A stretch of DNA of 64,000 bases from Smallanthus sonchifolius (GCA_023525975.1 CM042044.1:6558501-6622500); one strand, 5' to 3'. Positions 43,305 through 55,272 are shown, counted from the stretch's first letter. A program made the numbers and translations. The notes: generated by a model not told the origin, from the letters alone.

Positions 43305-45394
43305 TGTGAGGCCCCAAACCCGGGAGGCCCCACGCGTTGGATTTACTCATTCACAAGCAGTTCTCAAACTAGAATATCAAATAACGCAGCGGAAAATTTC
43401 ATTTCAAACATAACATTACATCGTTTAACATGCGGAAGCGTAACATTTTCAAATACATGTACATAACAAAAACAACTCGTAACGGGATGCCAGTCTTCAT
43501 ATCATCCGGGTAACTCCTCAAGCCGCCCAGCATCACCGTCCATCATCATAACTTCCTTAACCTGAATGTGCATACTAAAAAGGTCAGCTACGCTGGTGAG
43601 TTCTAGTTTTAACGTAAAACATTAACATCAAATATTTGCCAAAAACATAACATCATACTTCATTTAATAAAAGCGTACATAAAACATGCAATAACTTAAC
43701 ATCATCAAAACATCGTAGCATAACATCGTAACAATAGTCAATATGAACCGAATCTGCGCCTTCTCGTAACCGTCAAATCCATACATCGCATACCAGCGGA
43801 TGAACTTAAGGCTCGCTACCTCTAAGTCATCCGTCATCCAGGTCTCCTAAGGCTCGTTACCTCTAGGTGGACCAAACATACGTCTCCTAAGGCTCGTTAC
43901 CTCTAGGTAGACTAAACATACGTCTTCTAAGGCTCGTTACCTCTAGGTAGACCATACACACGTCTCCTAAGGCTCGTTACCTCTAGGTAGACCATACACA
44001 CGTCTCCTAAGGCTCGTTACCTCTAGGAAGACTAAACATACCATAGGCAATATTTCCCCGCAAGGAATAGTACCTTCCATCGGGATCCCGGTAATCCCAT
44101 GGGCGACCGTCGTCACCCCATCCTCAACCAGTTGTACAACCGTTAGCCAGCCACAAAGGCCCCCCGTAAGGTAAGGCCAATACATACATACATACATACT
44201 CTAGCTCCCGTAGGAACTCGTGGCAGATTCGTTCATTCGTGACTTTCATAAAAACCTTTACCTCGTTTTAGTTAAAGCATTCGTACGTTTTATTAAATAA
44301 CACTTCATTCGTAAACCTTTCACAACTTCGTTTGGCAAAATATTTTATAAACCTCATCTCGTAAACCTCGTTTCGTAAACATCTCATTAACTCGTTTCGT
44401 CTTCCCCTTTCGGAAGCATCGTTCATAAACCTCGTTTCGTAAACCTCGTTTCATAAACCTCGTTTCGTAAACCTCGTTTCATATGTATGCACACCAGCCC
44501 AAAACATTTAATTAAAACATTAAAAGAAGGGCTTCTAGAACTCACCTTATACGTTACTCTTGGGTTGTCCTAAACAAAGGTCCAACAACGTCACTTCCGA
44601 TCTGAATTGATTAATTAAATACACATCAGACCTAAATCCCGACTCTAACGGTTTACTCGTTCTGTTACAGGTGAATACACTGACTTCACCTACTGATGCA
44701 GACCAATCGAAACTACTTAGTTTCGACAGGTGCAGGCCCATCGAAACTTCTAGTTTCGACAACTGCAGGTCACTCGAAACTTCTAGTTTCGACAACTGCA
44801 GGTCACTCGAAACTTCTAGTTTCGACAACTGCAGGTCACTCGAAACTTCTAGTTTCGACACCTGCAGGCCACTCGAAACTCTAGTTTCGATACCTGCAGA
44901 ACTCAGCTATTTTCCCCAAAAACCCTAACTTTCGCATGCAGGTCCGATCTTGTCAAGATCCGGACTTTTTGTATTCAAAACGTGTATTTTCCTTTCGTGA
45001 TTCCAGATTTATAACCCTTTCCTCATTTGGTTTATAAAAACCCGTCATTTTCACAAAAATACCCGAAAACCCAAAAACGAACAAAAACTCAGATTTGGTT
45101 CGGGTGTTACCTGATTTCGAGATTCTGATCCGGAGGTTTTGCTCACGAGTTCAGTAGCAACAAGCTCCTTCAATCTCGGGTCGATCCGCCAACTTTCTCT
45201 CTCTACGGTTTCTCTCTCTAGATTCTTGCAAATGAGAGAAATGGTGTGTGTGTTGGCTATTTAAAGGGAGGAAACCCCCCCTTCCTTCAAGTTTGCCGGC
45301 CCAACCGGCCCGGCCCGTTACGCCTCGCCCTTTTATCCCGTTCGTCCCGGTTCAACCCGTTATTTAAAATCCTCATTTATTTTGGGATGTTACA
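43305..45394 (-). repeat. 5' LTR of the Tekay-type element
   Basis: 2090 bp. It keeps the 16-bp CCAAACCCGGGAGG segment missing from the other LTR and has five 40-bp and three core 33-bp units. Its promoter drives gag-pol. Confidence 0.93.
45255..45267 (-). promoter_or_regulatory. TATA-like box of the 5' LTR
   Basis: On the minus strand CCCTTTAAATAGCC precedes a CA-rich and then a pyrimidine/purine (GAGAGAGAAA) leader. This is the usual arrangement of a plant LTR promoter. The same motif is in the 3' LTR near 38205. Confidence 0.55.
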
Positions 45395-46331
45395 CGGCCT
45401 CAGGTGTTTTGTGCGACAAGAGGTTCCCAATAGGGTTAAAGGGTAAATTTTATAGGGTAGCAGTTCACCCAGCGATGCTATATGGAACCGAGTGTTGGGC
45501 CATCAAGAAGACACAAGCTCGAAAAATGGATGTAGCTGAGATGAGGATGTTGAGGTGGATGTGTGGACACACAAGAAAGGACCGAATAAGAAATGAAGTT
45601 GTTCGGAAGAGATTGGGAGTCACATGTATCTCAGATAAGATAAGAGAAGGAAGATTGAGATGGTTTGGACATGTCAAGAGGAGACAGAGCACAGATCCAG
45701 TGAGAACGGTGGAAACTCTCATTGTAGAGGGGAAAAGGAGCAGGGGGAGACCGAAATTAACGTGGGATGAGAGGATTAGGCTTGATTTGCTAGATTTACA
45801 CCTCTCAGAGGACATGATCAATGATAGGATTTCATGGAGACGTCGTATTAGGGTTTTAGGATGAGTGACCCGTTGTGTGGGAGAGTAGAGTTGTTTAGCA
45901 AAGATTTTGCGTATGTCTTGTTTCTTGTAGGTGTGTTGTGTTTCTTGTGACTAATATACTCTAGTCATACACTGCTAATTGTTAGATTACTGTTAGATTT
46001 ATTTTACTTTATTACTCATTAATTTTATTTATATTTTTATCTTTTTCTTTCCCATGGAGCCGGGGGTCTAAACGGGAGCAGCCTCTCTATCCCTTGGGAT
46101 AGGGGTAAGGTTTGCCCTCATCACACCCTCCCCAGACCCTACTAATAGCGTTAGCTATGTGTGGGATTATACTGGGTACGTTTGGTTTGGTTTGGTATTC
46201 TTGTTATGTTTCCTTGTATTGAATCTTAAATTATTTATTAATGAAATATTGAAACTTTAATAGTCAACATTGTGCTATTGAACAACCACGTCCGCCCCGA
46301 CGTATAATCCGTCGTCGGTTGGGGTGTGACA

Positions 46332-47472
46332 CCCGTGTATTACTCGGGTTGGACAAAATAGAATGTAATATGTTAATATATGCACTAGTCAAAATATGTC
46401 TTTAAAAGATATATTTTATTGTGACAACTATAAATTATGTTAAGTTAGTTTTTAAAATATTTTTTTTCTAAGTGGGTATTAATTTTTTTATGAATGTTAA
46501 TTCATAATAAATTCATCTGGTTAATGATATAATAATTGAGTGATTAAATAATAAATATCAATAATTAGATTTATATATCATTTTAATATTACTATTAAAC
46601 AAAAACCTTTATTTATTATATAGTATAGATTAGTACATAGTCATAAAAAGTTACTCTTTACTATTAAACCTTTTTACTTAAAGTTTTCTTCTCTCTAAAA
46701 ACTAGTACTTGCAAATTAATATGTTACATGGTCCTAAAAGTTTTCCAGTCAACTTAACTGGTGTAAAAAAGTTGGCTATTTTAAATACCTAACTAATAAG
46801 TCAAAACTGTGAAACATAACTAGAATCAGTTTAATTTGGTTTTCAAAATTTTAAGGTTCTACTTTTGGTTTATAGATATTAAAATCGTTACCAAAGGCTT
46901 GACTTGCAATTTGACCTAAAATATATCAAAACCTTATCGTGAAGACTCTGATCACAACCAAACACATTATACAAAATTGTTATTCACAATTAATTTGTTT
47001 ACAATTACGTTTAACATTTATAAATCACATGCCTAAACTTAATAGAAAAATGGAACAAGGAGTAGGGTAGGGTCTGGGTTGAAGAACCCTACATGTGGAA
47101 CTAGTAGTAAGTGGTTTTTGATGTTTTTTTTTTCTTTTCTTATATTACTATTACTTTTATTATCATTTCCTTTGATGTGTTTTTTTCGACTTTATTATTA
47201 TTCCATTTTTTTTTCATATTCGAATGATGACCAAACAAAAAAAAAAGTTAAACCCCTACTATCTTTCACATTTCAGCAGAAGCTGTTATTATCGTAAAAC
47301 ACATGACGATATTTTTTTTGAACATGTTACAACTTTATCTTTTGATTATACGAAAACACTTTTGTGTAATTTAATCTAATACTACTATAAATAACCTTTT
47401 ACTTTATTTTATAATATACATGTTTCCCGTAGTCTTGTATGGCGAATTCCTAGTTTTATACATGATATCTTT
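46332..47472. other. Intergenic; start is a repeat also found at 53850-54145
   Basis: 46332-46620 aligns with the reverse complement of 53850-54145, sharing for example the CCGTGTATTAC..GGGTTG end, AATATGTCTTTAAA, GTATTAATTTTTTT and GATATAATAATT. The solo LTR landed in the end of this repeat. The rest, to 47472, is AT-rich with no gene. Confidence 0.55.
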
Positions 47473-48371
47473 AAGTAAACTGACATTTTTGTCCCCATGG
47501 TTTAGTTATTTTTGCTAGTTTCATTCAAAAAGTTTATTTTTCTTCTGTGTATCTTCATAGTTTACAAAACTTTGCCATTTTCATCCAATCAGTTAACTAC
47601 ATCCATATTTTAATGTTAAATGAGGGGTATTTAGGTCTTTTTATATATTTTTTTATTTTAATAATACTTTAAACCCTTAATTATTTCCTCATCCCCTTAA
47701 ACCATGTTTTAGTTGGGTTGTTGAAAATACGAACGTAATTTAAGAAGGGGAGCCGGACTTTGGGAAATCATGATTCATTTACGATCGACTTTGAAAGGTT
47801 GTTGACTGTAGCAAATACAGTTGTAATTCAAGAAGATGATAGCCACATAGACGATCGTAATTCAAGAAAATGATGACCACACACTACTAAAAGAGGTCGC
47901 AAACTGAAGCGGTCGCAAAACGATGCAATATTCGTTGCCACTGAAGCGATCGCAACATTTGCGGCGGTTTTTATCGTCGCAAAGCCGATCGCAACTGGGC
48001 AACTGGAACATGCATTTCTCTTACGCATTTTCAGTCGCTACAGGGCAATTGCGGTCGTTTGCGACCGAAAACATGGTCGCAATACACAAAGTTTTCTAGT
48101 GGTGACATGGATGATCGTAATAAGGTAATTAGAGTTAATACGGTTTAAGGGGATGAGGATAATGATTAAGGGTTTAAAATATTGATAAAATAAAGAAATA
48201 TATAAAAGAACTAAATACCCCTAATTTAACATTAAAATATGAATAAAGTTAACTAATTGAATGAAAATGTCAAGTTTTGTAAACAATCAGAATACACATG
48301 AGAAAATTAAACTTTTTAAATGAAACTTACAAAAGTTATTAAATCACAGAAACAAAAATTATAGTTTACTC
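47473..48371. mobile_element. Mutator-like element with long TIRs, containing a CACTA MITE
   Basis: 47473 to about 47735 matches the reverse complement of about 48130-48371 over some 240 nt (shared: AGTTAACT, TTAATGTTAAAT.AGGGGTATTTAG, CTTAAACC). Outer ends read A/GAGTAAACT. The flanking 9-mers GATATCTTT and ATTGTCTTT agree at 6 of 9 positions, so the target duplication is decayed. No transposase. Confidence 0.65.
47882..48104. mobile_element. CACTA-type MITE, 223 bp
   Basis: Starts CACTACTAAAAG and ends TTTTCTAGTGGTG, the CACTA terminal pattern, with an exact 3-bp duplication ACA on both sides. The interior is packed with GGTCGCAA / GCGATCGCAA / GCGACC motifs in both orientations, like CACTA subterminal repeats. 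Confidence 0.85.
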
Positions 48372-49101
48372 ATTGTCTTTTCTTAAAAAAACATTATATA
48401 TATTTAATATAATATACTTTACTTATGAAATATACGAGTGAGGTTGGATCCAACGATAAAATCATTTAAAATTAAAGTGGTGAAGCTCTCTTGAAATTAG
48501 AGCTGGCATAACACGTCATACATGATACGATAAGACACGATGACCTGTTGTGCTCAACACGAATATGACACGATAGCTAATCGTGTCATTTTTTCCAAAC
48601 ACGAACACGACCTGTTAGAAACATGTCACCTGTTATAGGACCTGTGTTGCAAACCTGTTTATATATAACATATGTAATAAAAGGAAAAAAATGCCCAAAC
48701 TTAATAAAATTTTAAAAAGTCTAATCATAACATTTATTAACATACTAAATCCAAAATCTTTTTAAAAAGACCCATAAAACTTAAATTAATTAATGGAATC
48801 GGCCTAGAATCTAGATGCAAATAATATGTTAAGTGTTTGTTAACATGTCCCTAACGGGTCTTAACAGGTTAACATGTCCTTAACCTGTTAAGACACGAAT
48901 TTAACATGTCCCTAACGTGTCGACCTGTTTAAGACACGAAATCTGTTATAATCAAACACGATACATGTTAATTACGTGTCGTGTCATATCATGTCAACAT
49001 GTACGTATCAAAAATTGTGAGCCTCACTTGAAATCAATGATTCAACTCCGGTATAAAATATTGCTTTCAGAAAAAAAAAAACATTTGAAATATATATTTC
49101 A
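48372..49101. other. Intergenic; ACACGA-rich repeat, no gene
   Basis: 48500-49020 is dominated by ACACGA, CGTGTC and AACATGTCC..AAC.TGTTA motifs in both orientations. This looks like a degenerate non-autonomous transposon. The last part leads into the kinase gene's upstream region. Confidence 0.45.
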
Positions 49102-49321
49102 TTGAATAATGAATGCATTGAAGCAACTAAATCTAAAAAACTGACATCCTTTCTAACTTCTACCACCATAATAAATCACTCTCTCTCTCCTCTTCAACTA
49201 ACCCCCACCCTTTTCTGCACTCTGCAATCTTTTTTCAAAACAGATTCAGTACAACTTGTACCCTGTAACTCACCCCCACTTCCACCCCCGTTTCAAACCC
49301 ACCATAAATTCCCAACATTCA

Positions 49322-49399
49322 ATGCACCCAACAACCACACAACCACCGGGCTTTCAGCTACCTGGTTTAATTGCCAATGGCAAACTAGTTTCATCTTAA
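49322..49399 (+). CDS. uORF in the 5' leader of the CDK-like gene (25 aa)
   Basis: ATG at 49322, 25 codons and a TAA ending at 49399, three nt before the main ATG at 49403. The peptide begins MHPTTTQPPGFQLPGLIANG. It lies in the C/T-rich 5' leader (from about 49180), so it is probably transcribed. Such tight uORF-main ORF spacing usually lowers translation of the main frame. Conservation is unknown to me. Confidence 0.45.
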   Translation: MHPTTTQPPGFQLPGLIANGKLVSS

Positions 49400-49402
49400 G
49401 CA

Positions 49403-52400
49403 ATGGGATGTGTGCTCGGTAAGAGAGCCACTCCAGATCACACAGCCTCAAAATCCAACACCCACCGCCGAAATGGTCAACAATCTTCACCTACGCATAA
49501 CGTCGAACACGTGGTGTCCTTGCCTGGAGTTGACAGGATCCGCCAATCAATCGGCGAAATTCCGGCGCCGGACCGCCGGAGACCGAAGCCGGCGTATAGT
49601 TTGAAGACTTCTCAAGGATGGCCGTCGTGGCTGTGTGATGTCGCCGGTGACGCCATCAAAGATTGGACCCCTCGCCGCGCTAATTCGTTCGAGAAAATCG
49701 ATAAGGTTAGCCCTAACCCTAGAATTCGATCAATTTCGGTTTGAATTTCATGTTTAAATACTCTGAATGGTTGAATTTGATGGTGAATTTGGTGGTTATA
49801 GATTGGGCAAGGGACGTATAGCAATGTGTATAAAGCTAGGGATTTGATAACAGGGAAGATAGTTGCTTTGAAGAAGGTTAGGTTTGATAATTTAGAGCCT
49901 GAAAGTGTGAAGTTCATGGCTAGAGAGATTCTTATACTGAAGAAGCTAAATCATCCCAATATTATTAAGCTTCAAGGATTGGTTACATCAAGAATGTCTT
50001 GTAGTCTTTATCTCGTGTTCGAATACATGGAACATGATCTTTCTGGTCTTGCAGCTGTTCAAGGTGTCAAATTTACAGAGTCACAGGTAACTATCAAAGC
50101 CAATCTTATAAAATTTCCCCAATTAAGATAGATATGGACTTAAATTTAGTTTAATAATTAATACCCAGTTTTGCAATAAATGTCACACCAGATGCTATAC
50201 TGCCGTATGAGTAGTGTTTTTCTCTTATACGGGCCGTATAACTTTCTGACCGACACATAAGCGACTGATGTGACGGTGTACCTTACTGATAGATGCTATA
50301 TATACAACTAGTATGATGACATCACCTGGTGTATCTATAGGAGGATCCTAAATGTTAATATCCTTAAAATTGATTTTTGTCCCACAAATCATTTTGATTA
50401 TAATTGACTTTATTTTGATTGTCATATTGATTTTTATAATACAGTTGTTTTTGTCTTGTTCTTTATGGCTTGTATGGTTGTACTTCTCTCATGGTTTTGT
50501 AGACATTGTTGTTTTCTGATGGTTTTGTCCATAAGATGGTATCCAGAAATATGGTCTTTTTTGTTTTTTTTTAAGTTCCAATGGCTGAGAATACTGCCAA
50601 ACTTTATGTTTGACGGTGTTTCCAGCTTAAATTGCGCCGATGTTGACTGTCAAAAGTAATAATTAAACGTATTGTTACCATGTAATTAGGAAATTTTCTT
50701 GATTCTAGACAATTGTGGCGGTTTATTTGAGGTAATATAGATTGTATCATATGAGAAACGGTCAAAGAACGATGGATTTGTAATGAAGTCAAGAATATAC
50801 TAATACAAGGAATGATGAATTTTTCACCAAGTAATGTACTAATGATAAAGGGAAAACTTTTATAACACAAGTAATCTACTTTTAACTTTCGTGGAATACA
50901 ATATTGTTAAATGTTTATTCTACATATGTGAAATTAAGGAAGAACCGTATACGTGTGAAAATGAATAAGGATAACTTCTGACAGCACTTGTTTTTTTTGT
51001 TTTTTGTTTTTAATTTTCTATAAATGTTTCATCTCATTTTCTTATCATTTAAAAAACAGGAAAAATAAATAACCATGCTTTTTAAGTTTTCTATGTCTGA
51101 AATAGTAATCATGTGGGCAGGTCAAGTGCTACATAAAACAACTACTTTCTGGGCTTGAGCATTGTCACGATAATGGAGTGTTGCACCGTGACATTAAGGG
51201 CTCAAATTTATTGATTGACAATGATGGGATTCTTAAAATAGCTGATTTTGGGTTGGCTTCTTTTTTTAATCCACAACATAAGCAACCAATGACGAGTCGG
51301 GTTGTTACCCTCTGGTACCGACCCCCAGAGCTACTTCTTGGTGCCACTTATTATGGTGTTGGTGTGGACCTGTGGAGCGCTGGCTGCATTTTGGCTGAAC
51401 TTCTTGCTGGGAAGCCAATATTGCCTGGCCGGACAGAGGTAAAAATACAAAAACCTTGTAGTTTGATAACTTGATTAGATTATTCAGGTTAAAGGAATCT
51501 TAAGAAAGGTTTATTCTGGACATCTCGTGTATCTTCCTTGTTAATTTTCAATTTATATGGAGATTAAAGCAACATATGTCAAATAACATTGCCTTATAGT
51601 AATATATGTGAAAATGATATAGAGGTGGCAATTTCAACCCATTTATGAATGGGCCAATTTGGGTTGTGTTTGTCTTAAACGAGTCAAATTTAAAAAAAAA
51701 AAATTAGCTCAAATGGGAACATGTCAAACGAGTTGAAAGTTGCCCAAAGTGTATTTTTATATGAACACATGATACAACTTTATAAATTGTTTTATTTTAA
51801 AATATAGATTAGTATTGTATGATATTTTCTAAAAAAGTGGATAAAAAGGTGTTTGCGGGTCCAAGCCAGTCCGAGCTGGTTAATTTTGAACCGTGCTAAA
51901 ATGAACCATTTCAACCCTAACCCTTTTTGACCCGTTAGTCCGTTACCGAACCAAACGGTAACCCAACTGCCCTTCCCATCTTGCTACCTGTAGAAGATGA
52001 GTTGAATAGTGACCAGCCGATCTGGATTTTTGATTTCAGGTTGAACAACTGCACAAGATATTCAAATTATGTGGCTCTCCATCAGAGGAATATTGGAAGA
52101 AATACCGGTTGCCAAACGCTACTCTTTTCAAGCCACAACATCCGTACAAGCGTTGTTTAGCAGAAACATTCAAAGATTTTCCACCTTCTTCTCTACCTTT
52201 ACTAGAAAATCTTCTTGCAATTGATCCTAAGGACCGTGGCTCTGCCACATCAGCCCTGAATAGCAATGTAAGTAACATCCTGTGTTTTCATTACTTATTA
52301 ATGGGTCGATTTGGGAAGTGTTTTTTGGTCATTGGATTCAGACTTGCAATTTGTAAACAATGGAATCCATGGAACTCTTAATTTCTCTTTGTGTGCAGTT

Positions 52401-53545
52401 CTTCACCACTGAACCTTACGCGTGTGAACCATCAGAATTACCAAAATACCCTCCCAGCAAAGAAATAGATGTCAAATTGAGAGAGGAAGAAGCTAGAAGG
52501 TTGTTATGTTGTAAAATTTTTAACCTTACAAAATGTTTTCCGGTTATTTTTTCTTAAAGTTGATGCAAATTTATTCATCATTTATCCACAGGCAAAGAGG
52601 TTTAAGTGGTAAATCTCATGCTGCTGATGGAAATAGAAGAACAAGACTACGTGAACGGGTTAGCCGTGCAGTTCCAGCTCCAGAAGCCAATGCAGAGATC
52701 CAATCCAACTTAGATGTAAGTGAAACATCTTGATTTAATGTTATTAATAACAAATACTTGTAATTTTATGATTTTAGTTGGCAGCTAAAAATCTAGTATA
52801 TATATAATTAGAAATTCAAAATTTAAAACTAAAAATTTATCTCATTTAATTTTAAAACTTGGACAATGACAGTAATTATTATTTTACTTTTGAGAATTTG
52901 AATCCAGCTTAAAATACAAATCAAAATGATATTTGCATGATAGCACCATATATTTTTGCAAATAAATATTAAAAATGATACCATCACAATTTGTATAAAA
53001 ACGATTAGTAGGTTGTATGCTTTACAAATGGGATTTTGACAGCTTTCAAACCGTTTAACCTATTCCTATGTTAGCTATTTTTATTTGACCTATTCGACCC
53101 GTTGGAGATGAAACACAACCCAATTAGCCCATTTATCATTACCCTTTGGTTTATTTGTTTCCTAAAACCAATCCAATTTCTTGATTTTGATCTCCAGAGA
53201 AGAAGAGCGGTAACCGAAGCAACCGCCAAAAGCAAGAGCGAGAAATTCCCACCACCTCATCAAGATGCAGCTCTCGGGTATCCAACACATAACGGCGGGC
53301 CCACATCTTTCACAACAAATGATGACAATTCATTCGGGTCCTCAATTTTCGAGTCAAGGTCTTCAAGATCAGTCAAAGAACCCGGGACCTTGGGCGGGTC
53401 TTCAAGGAGAAAAAAGAGCAAAAAAGAGAAAGAACCGTCACGTAAGTTCATTCGGTCCTTCCTTCCAACCTCAGTTAGTCTATCAATGGATTTTGGGTTC
53501 AGAAGCAAAGAATCAGTTTCAGAGGTATATGGCAGCAGAAGGTAG
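49403..53545 (+). CDS. CDK-related Ser/Thr protein kinase, IBS1/At1g54610-like (7 exons)
   Basis: Plant-specific cyclin-dependent-kinase-like protein kinase. Exons 49403-49705, 49802-50086, 51121-51438, 52040-52267, 52399-52499, 52592-52715 and 53198-53545 total 1707 nt, 568 aa, the family's usual length. MGC at the N-terminus is an N-myristoylation/palmitoylation signal, suggesting membrane attachment. The kinase domain runs from about residue 95: glycine loop IGQGTYSNVYKA, ATP-binding Lys125, PSTAIRE-like ESVKFMAREI, catalytic HRDIKGSN (Asp220), DFGLA (Asp238), TLWYRPPELLLG and VDLWSAGCILAEL. The basic, Ser-rich tail includes RRKKSKKEKE near the C-terminus. In Arabidopsis a member, IBS1, is needed for BABA-induced priming; whether this gene shares that role is inference. 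Start supported by the MGC motif. No lesion seen. Confidence 0.94.
51621..51991. repeat. hAT-like MITE in the CDK-like gene intron 3
   Basis: Left end TAGAGGTGGCAA and right end (reverse complement) CTACAGGTAGCAAGATGGG are inverted. The interior has GGGTCAA/GGGTTG motifs typical of this common MITE type, also hinted at in introns of both LCB2 copies (15664 and 25905). No clean 8-bp duplication. Confidence 0.5.
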
Positions 53546-54201
53546 ATGAGATATTTGTAGCTTAAGTTATTAGGAGATGGGTAGTTTTTTTTTGGCATTG
53601 GTTAAGGAAGGTCTTGAATGCCATTTTATTGGTACTGTTTTTGGTTGGGTCAATTTAATTGTTAGTTGTATAATCCAACACAAAAGGGGAAACCAATGGA
53701 CTCTTGTTCATAATTTGCAAAATGCAATTCTACTTTTGTACAGTTTTATGAAATATTACCGTTTCATTTGAAATTTGAAATCTTTATACTAAAAAATATA
53801 AATGATATGAGAGACACGTGTCACTTTCTGGTGCATCTTAGCATGCTAATCCCGCCTATCTCATATTAAATAATGATATTAAAAAATATATTTTTAAATA
53901 TTTAATATAAATCTAATTATGAGTACATATTATTTATTTACGGATAATTATTATATCATTAATAAAATAAATTTAATATATGAATTAACATTTATCAATT
54001 ACGTAAAAAAAAATTAATACCAAATTGAAAAAAAAAACAAAATTCATAATTGTCACGTCAAAGTACATCTTTAAAGACATATTTTGACGAGTTTATGTGG
54101 TAACAAATTATATTATATATTCAACCCATGTAATACACGAGATTTTAAAAATATAATTTTTTTATTATTATGTGTATACTCGTGTAATAAAAGATTATGA
54201 C

Positions 54202-54251
<50 letters not shown>

Positions 54252-54392
54252 AAGCGGAGGGTTTAATGGTGAACCCAAAAAAAGAGAGAACTAGAGAATC
54301 ATTCTTAACCATACATTTCAAACAATGAAAAAACAAGCTAAATGTTAAAAAGTAATTCGTAAAGGCTAAATGGTAAATAATAAAAACTAGGG
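53546..54392. other. 3' flank of the kinase gene; no further gene
   Basis: The first about 230 bp are probably the kinase 3' UTR. 53850-54145 is the inverted copy of the repeat at 46332-46620. No coding. Confidence 0.5.
54205..54248. repeat. AT microsatellite
   Basis: Uninterrupted (AT)n of about 44 bp; expected to be length-variable. Confidence 0.92.
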
Positions 54393-55272
54393 TCATTTAC
54401 ATATATCCCCTCCTAAAATCATTTATTACGTATTTACCCAACCCCTAAAATCAATTACATATTTCTTATTCCTAAACCATATATATTACATATTTATCCA
54501 ATTTATTAAAATTACTCATATTGAATTACTATTTTACTCTTATTATTAAAAAAATAATAAATAAATTTAATATTAAAGAAACCATAACCCTTATCTCTCC
54601 CCAAGATGATTAGCATGCAACATACGAATCCAAAATTGAGTAATGGGTCGGAGGCACAAACGGGTTGACCCGAATGTATTAGGTGGATCAATGGAGGAAT
54701 TAATAGGGTTTGACCCATTCACGCCACTTTCTTACAAAAATATAGTGGTTTTCCTGAATAGAACCACTTTCATTGCCGGAAATCATCACGAGGAGGAGAT
54801 ACTAACTTGGGTTTCTGCCGAGCGAGCGAACGACCAGGTTACAACGACGAGTTCAAGTCCGGTGAACGAACGACAAGGTTCAAGTCCGGCGAGTGAGCGG
54901 GTGCATTCCATTGACTGTTCTTCTTTCTTTTGATTTCGGCGAGCGACCATGTTCTATATGTTCTCGTTTGTGTATTCAGTTGGTTGGTCTTCTTTCTTGT
55001 GATTTGTTCATGAAAAATTGAATTTTGAATGTTCAGTAGTTGCAGAGCTTGTTACATATATTAAAAAAATTGATATTTGAATGCACCACGATCCAAAGAA
55101 TGATGCATGCTGGACCACTGGTTGAATTTTTGAATATATAACTACAAGAGCTTATTAAATTAGGAGAGAGAGGAGTAAATGAGTAATTTCATGAGAAAAA
55201 TGGAAATATATAATTGATTTTAAGGGTTGGGCAAATATGTAAATAAAAGTCTTAGTATGGGGAAATATGCAG
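54393..55272. mobile_element. Inverted-repeat non-autonomous element
   Basis: Left end (about 54393-54470) and reverse complement of right end (about 55190-55272) share TTACATAT.T.CCC, CCCAACCC.TAAAATCAATTA and ATTTC.T. The interior has a short 96-codon frame (54643-54933) starting MGRRHKRVD with a repeated GAACGA/GTTCAAGTCCGG segment, without recognisable similarity. Its ends resemble the intron 1 MITE of the IPMDH gene. Confidence 0.55.

Larger units (their letters stand above)
36195..45394 (-). mobile_element. Complete Ty3/gypsy Tekay-type LTR retrotransposon (innermost)
   Basis: 9.2 kb, on the minus strand, with a 5-bp target duplication CGGCC (36190-36194 and 45395-45399) in the LINE reverse transcriptase gene. 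LTRs at 36195-38341 and 43305-45394, primer-binding site, polypurine tract and one uninterrupted gag-pol frame are all present. The LTRs differ in length by 57 bp, which is fully explained by one extra 40-bp unit, one extra 33-bp unit and a 16-bp deletion in the left LTR. By eye I saw only one base substitution between them (T at 43926). That indicates a recent insertion that may still be competent. Confidence 0.95.
34168..45864 (+). pseudogene. RTE LINE ORF2: endonuclease and reverse transcriptase, broken
   Basis: Piece 1 (34168-34612) is the C-terminal half of the APE-type endonuclease: GGDFNGHVG, then LLDFA, NTFF, GGRNTQIDY and TQHRLLVADF. An in-frame TAG at 34610-34612 and a frameshift near 34835 follow. 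Piece 2 (34838-36194) is the reverse transcriptase: KAVGPDNIPIEAWK, VLVPLYKNKGD, NYRGIKLL, FIDLEKAYDSVP, HQGSALSPFLF and the catalytic FADDIVLI. The frame is cut at 36194 within WCKWRAA by the gypsy element and resumes at 45400 with GVLCDKRFP, PAMLYGTECW and the RTE-typical C-terminal LGV...RLRWFGHV region to the stop at 45862. The N-terminal endonuclease half is missing by 5' truncation. Not autonomous. Confidence 0.92.
34168..46194 (+). mobile_element. 5'-truncated RTE-clade LINE (middle of three nested elements)
   Basis: Flanked by an identical 18-bp target duplication gtattcttgttatgtttc (34150-34167 and 46195-46212). The body is 34168-36194 plus 45400-46194 (about 2.8 kb); the rest is the inserted gypsy element. 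It ends with the plant RTE-type tail GGATTATACTGGGTACGTTTG plus a short TTTGG repeat instead of poly(A). Inserted in the solo LTR in the same orientation. Confidence 0.93.
31222..46331 (+). mobile_element. Solo LTR (outermost of three nested elements), split by a LINE
   Basis: Begins TGTAATATCC at 31222 and ends GGGTGTGACA at 46331, with the identical 5-mer CCCGT immediately outside both ends (31217-31221 and 46332-46336). After removing the LINE (34168-46212, including one target copy) about 3.07 kb remain (31222-34167 plus 46213-46331). This remainder has a TATA box but no gag, protease, RT or integrase coding and no second copy of itself, so it is best read as a solo LTR left by recombination of a gypsy-type element. 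The TGTAA.ATCC start resembles the inner element's LTR. Confidence 0.82.

Noticed and set aside
54643..54933. 96-codon frame inside the inverted-repeat element
   Set aside because: No family resemblance, contains an internal short nucleotide repeat, and lies in a non-autonomous element; kept only as a remark there.
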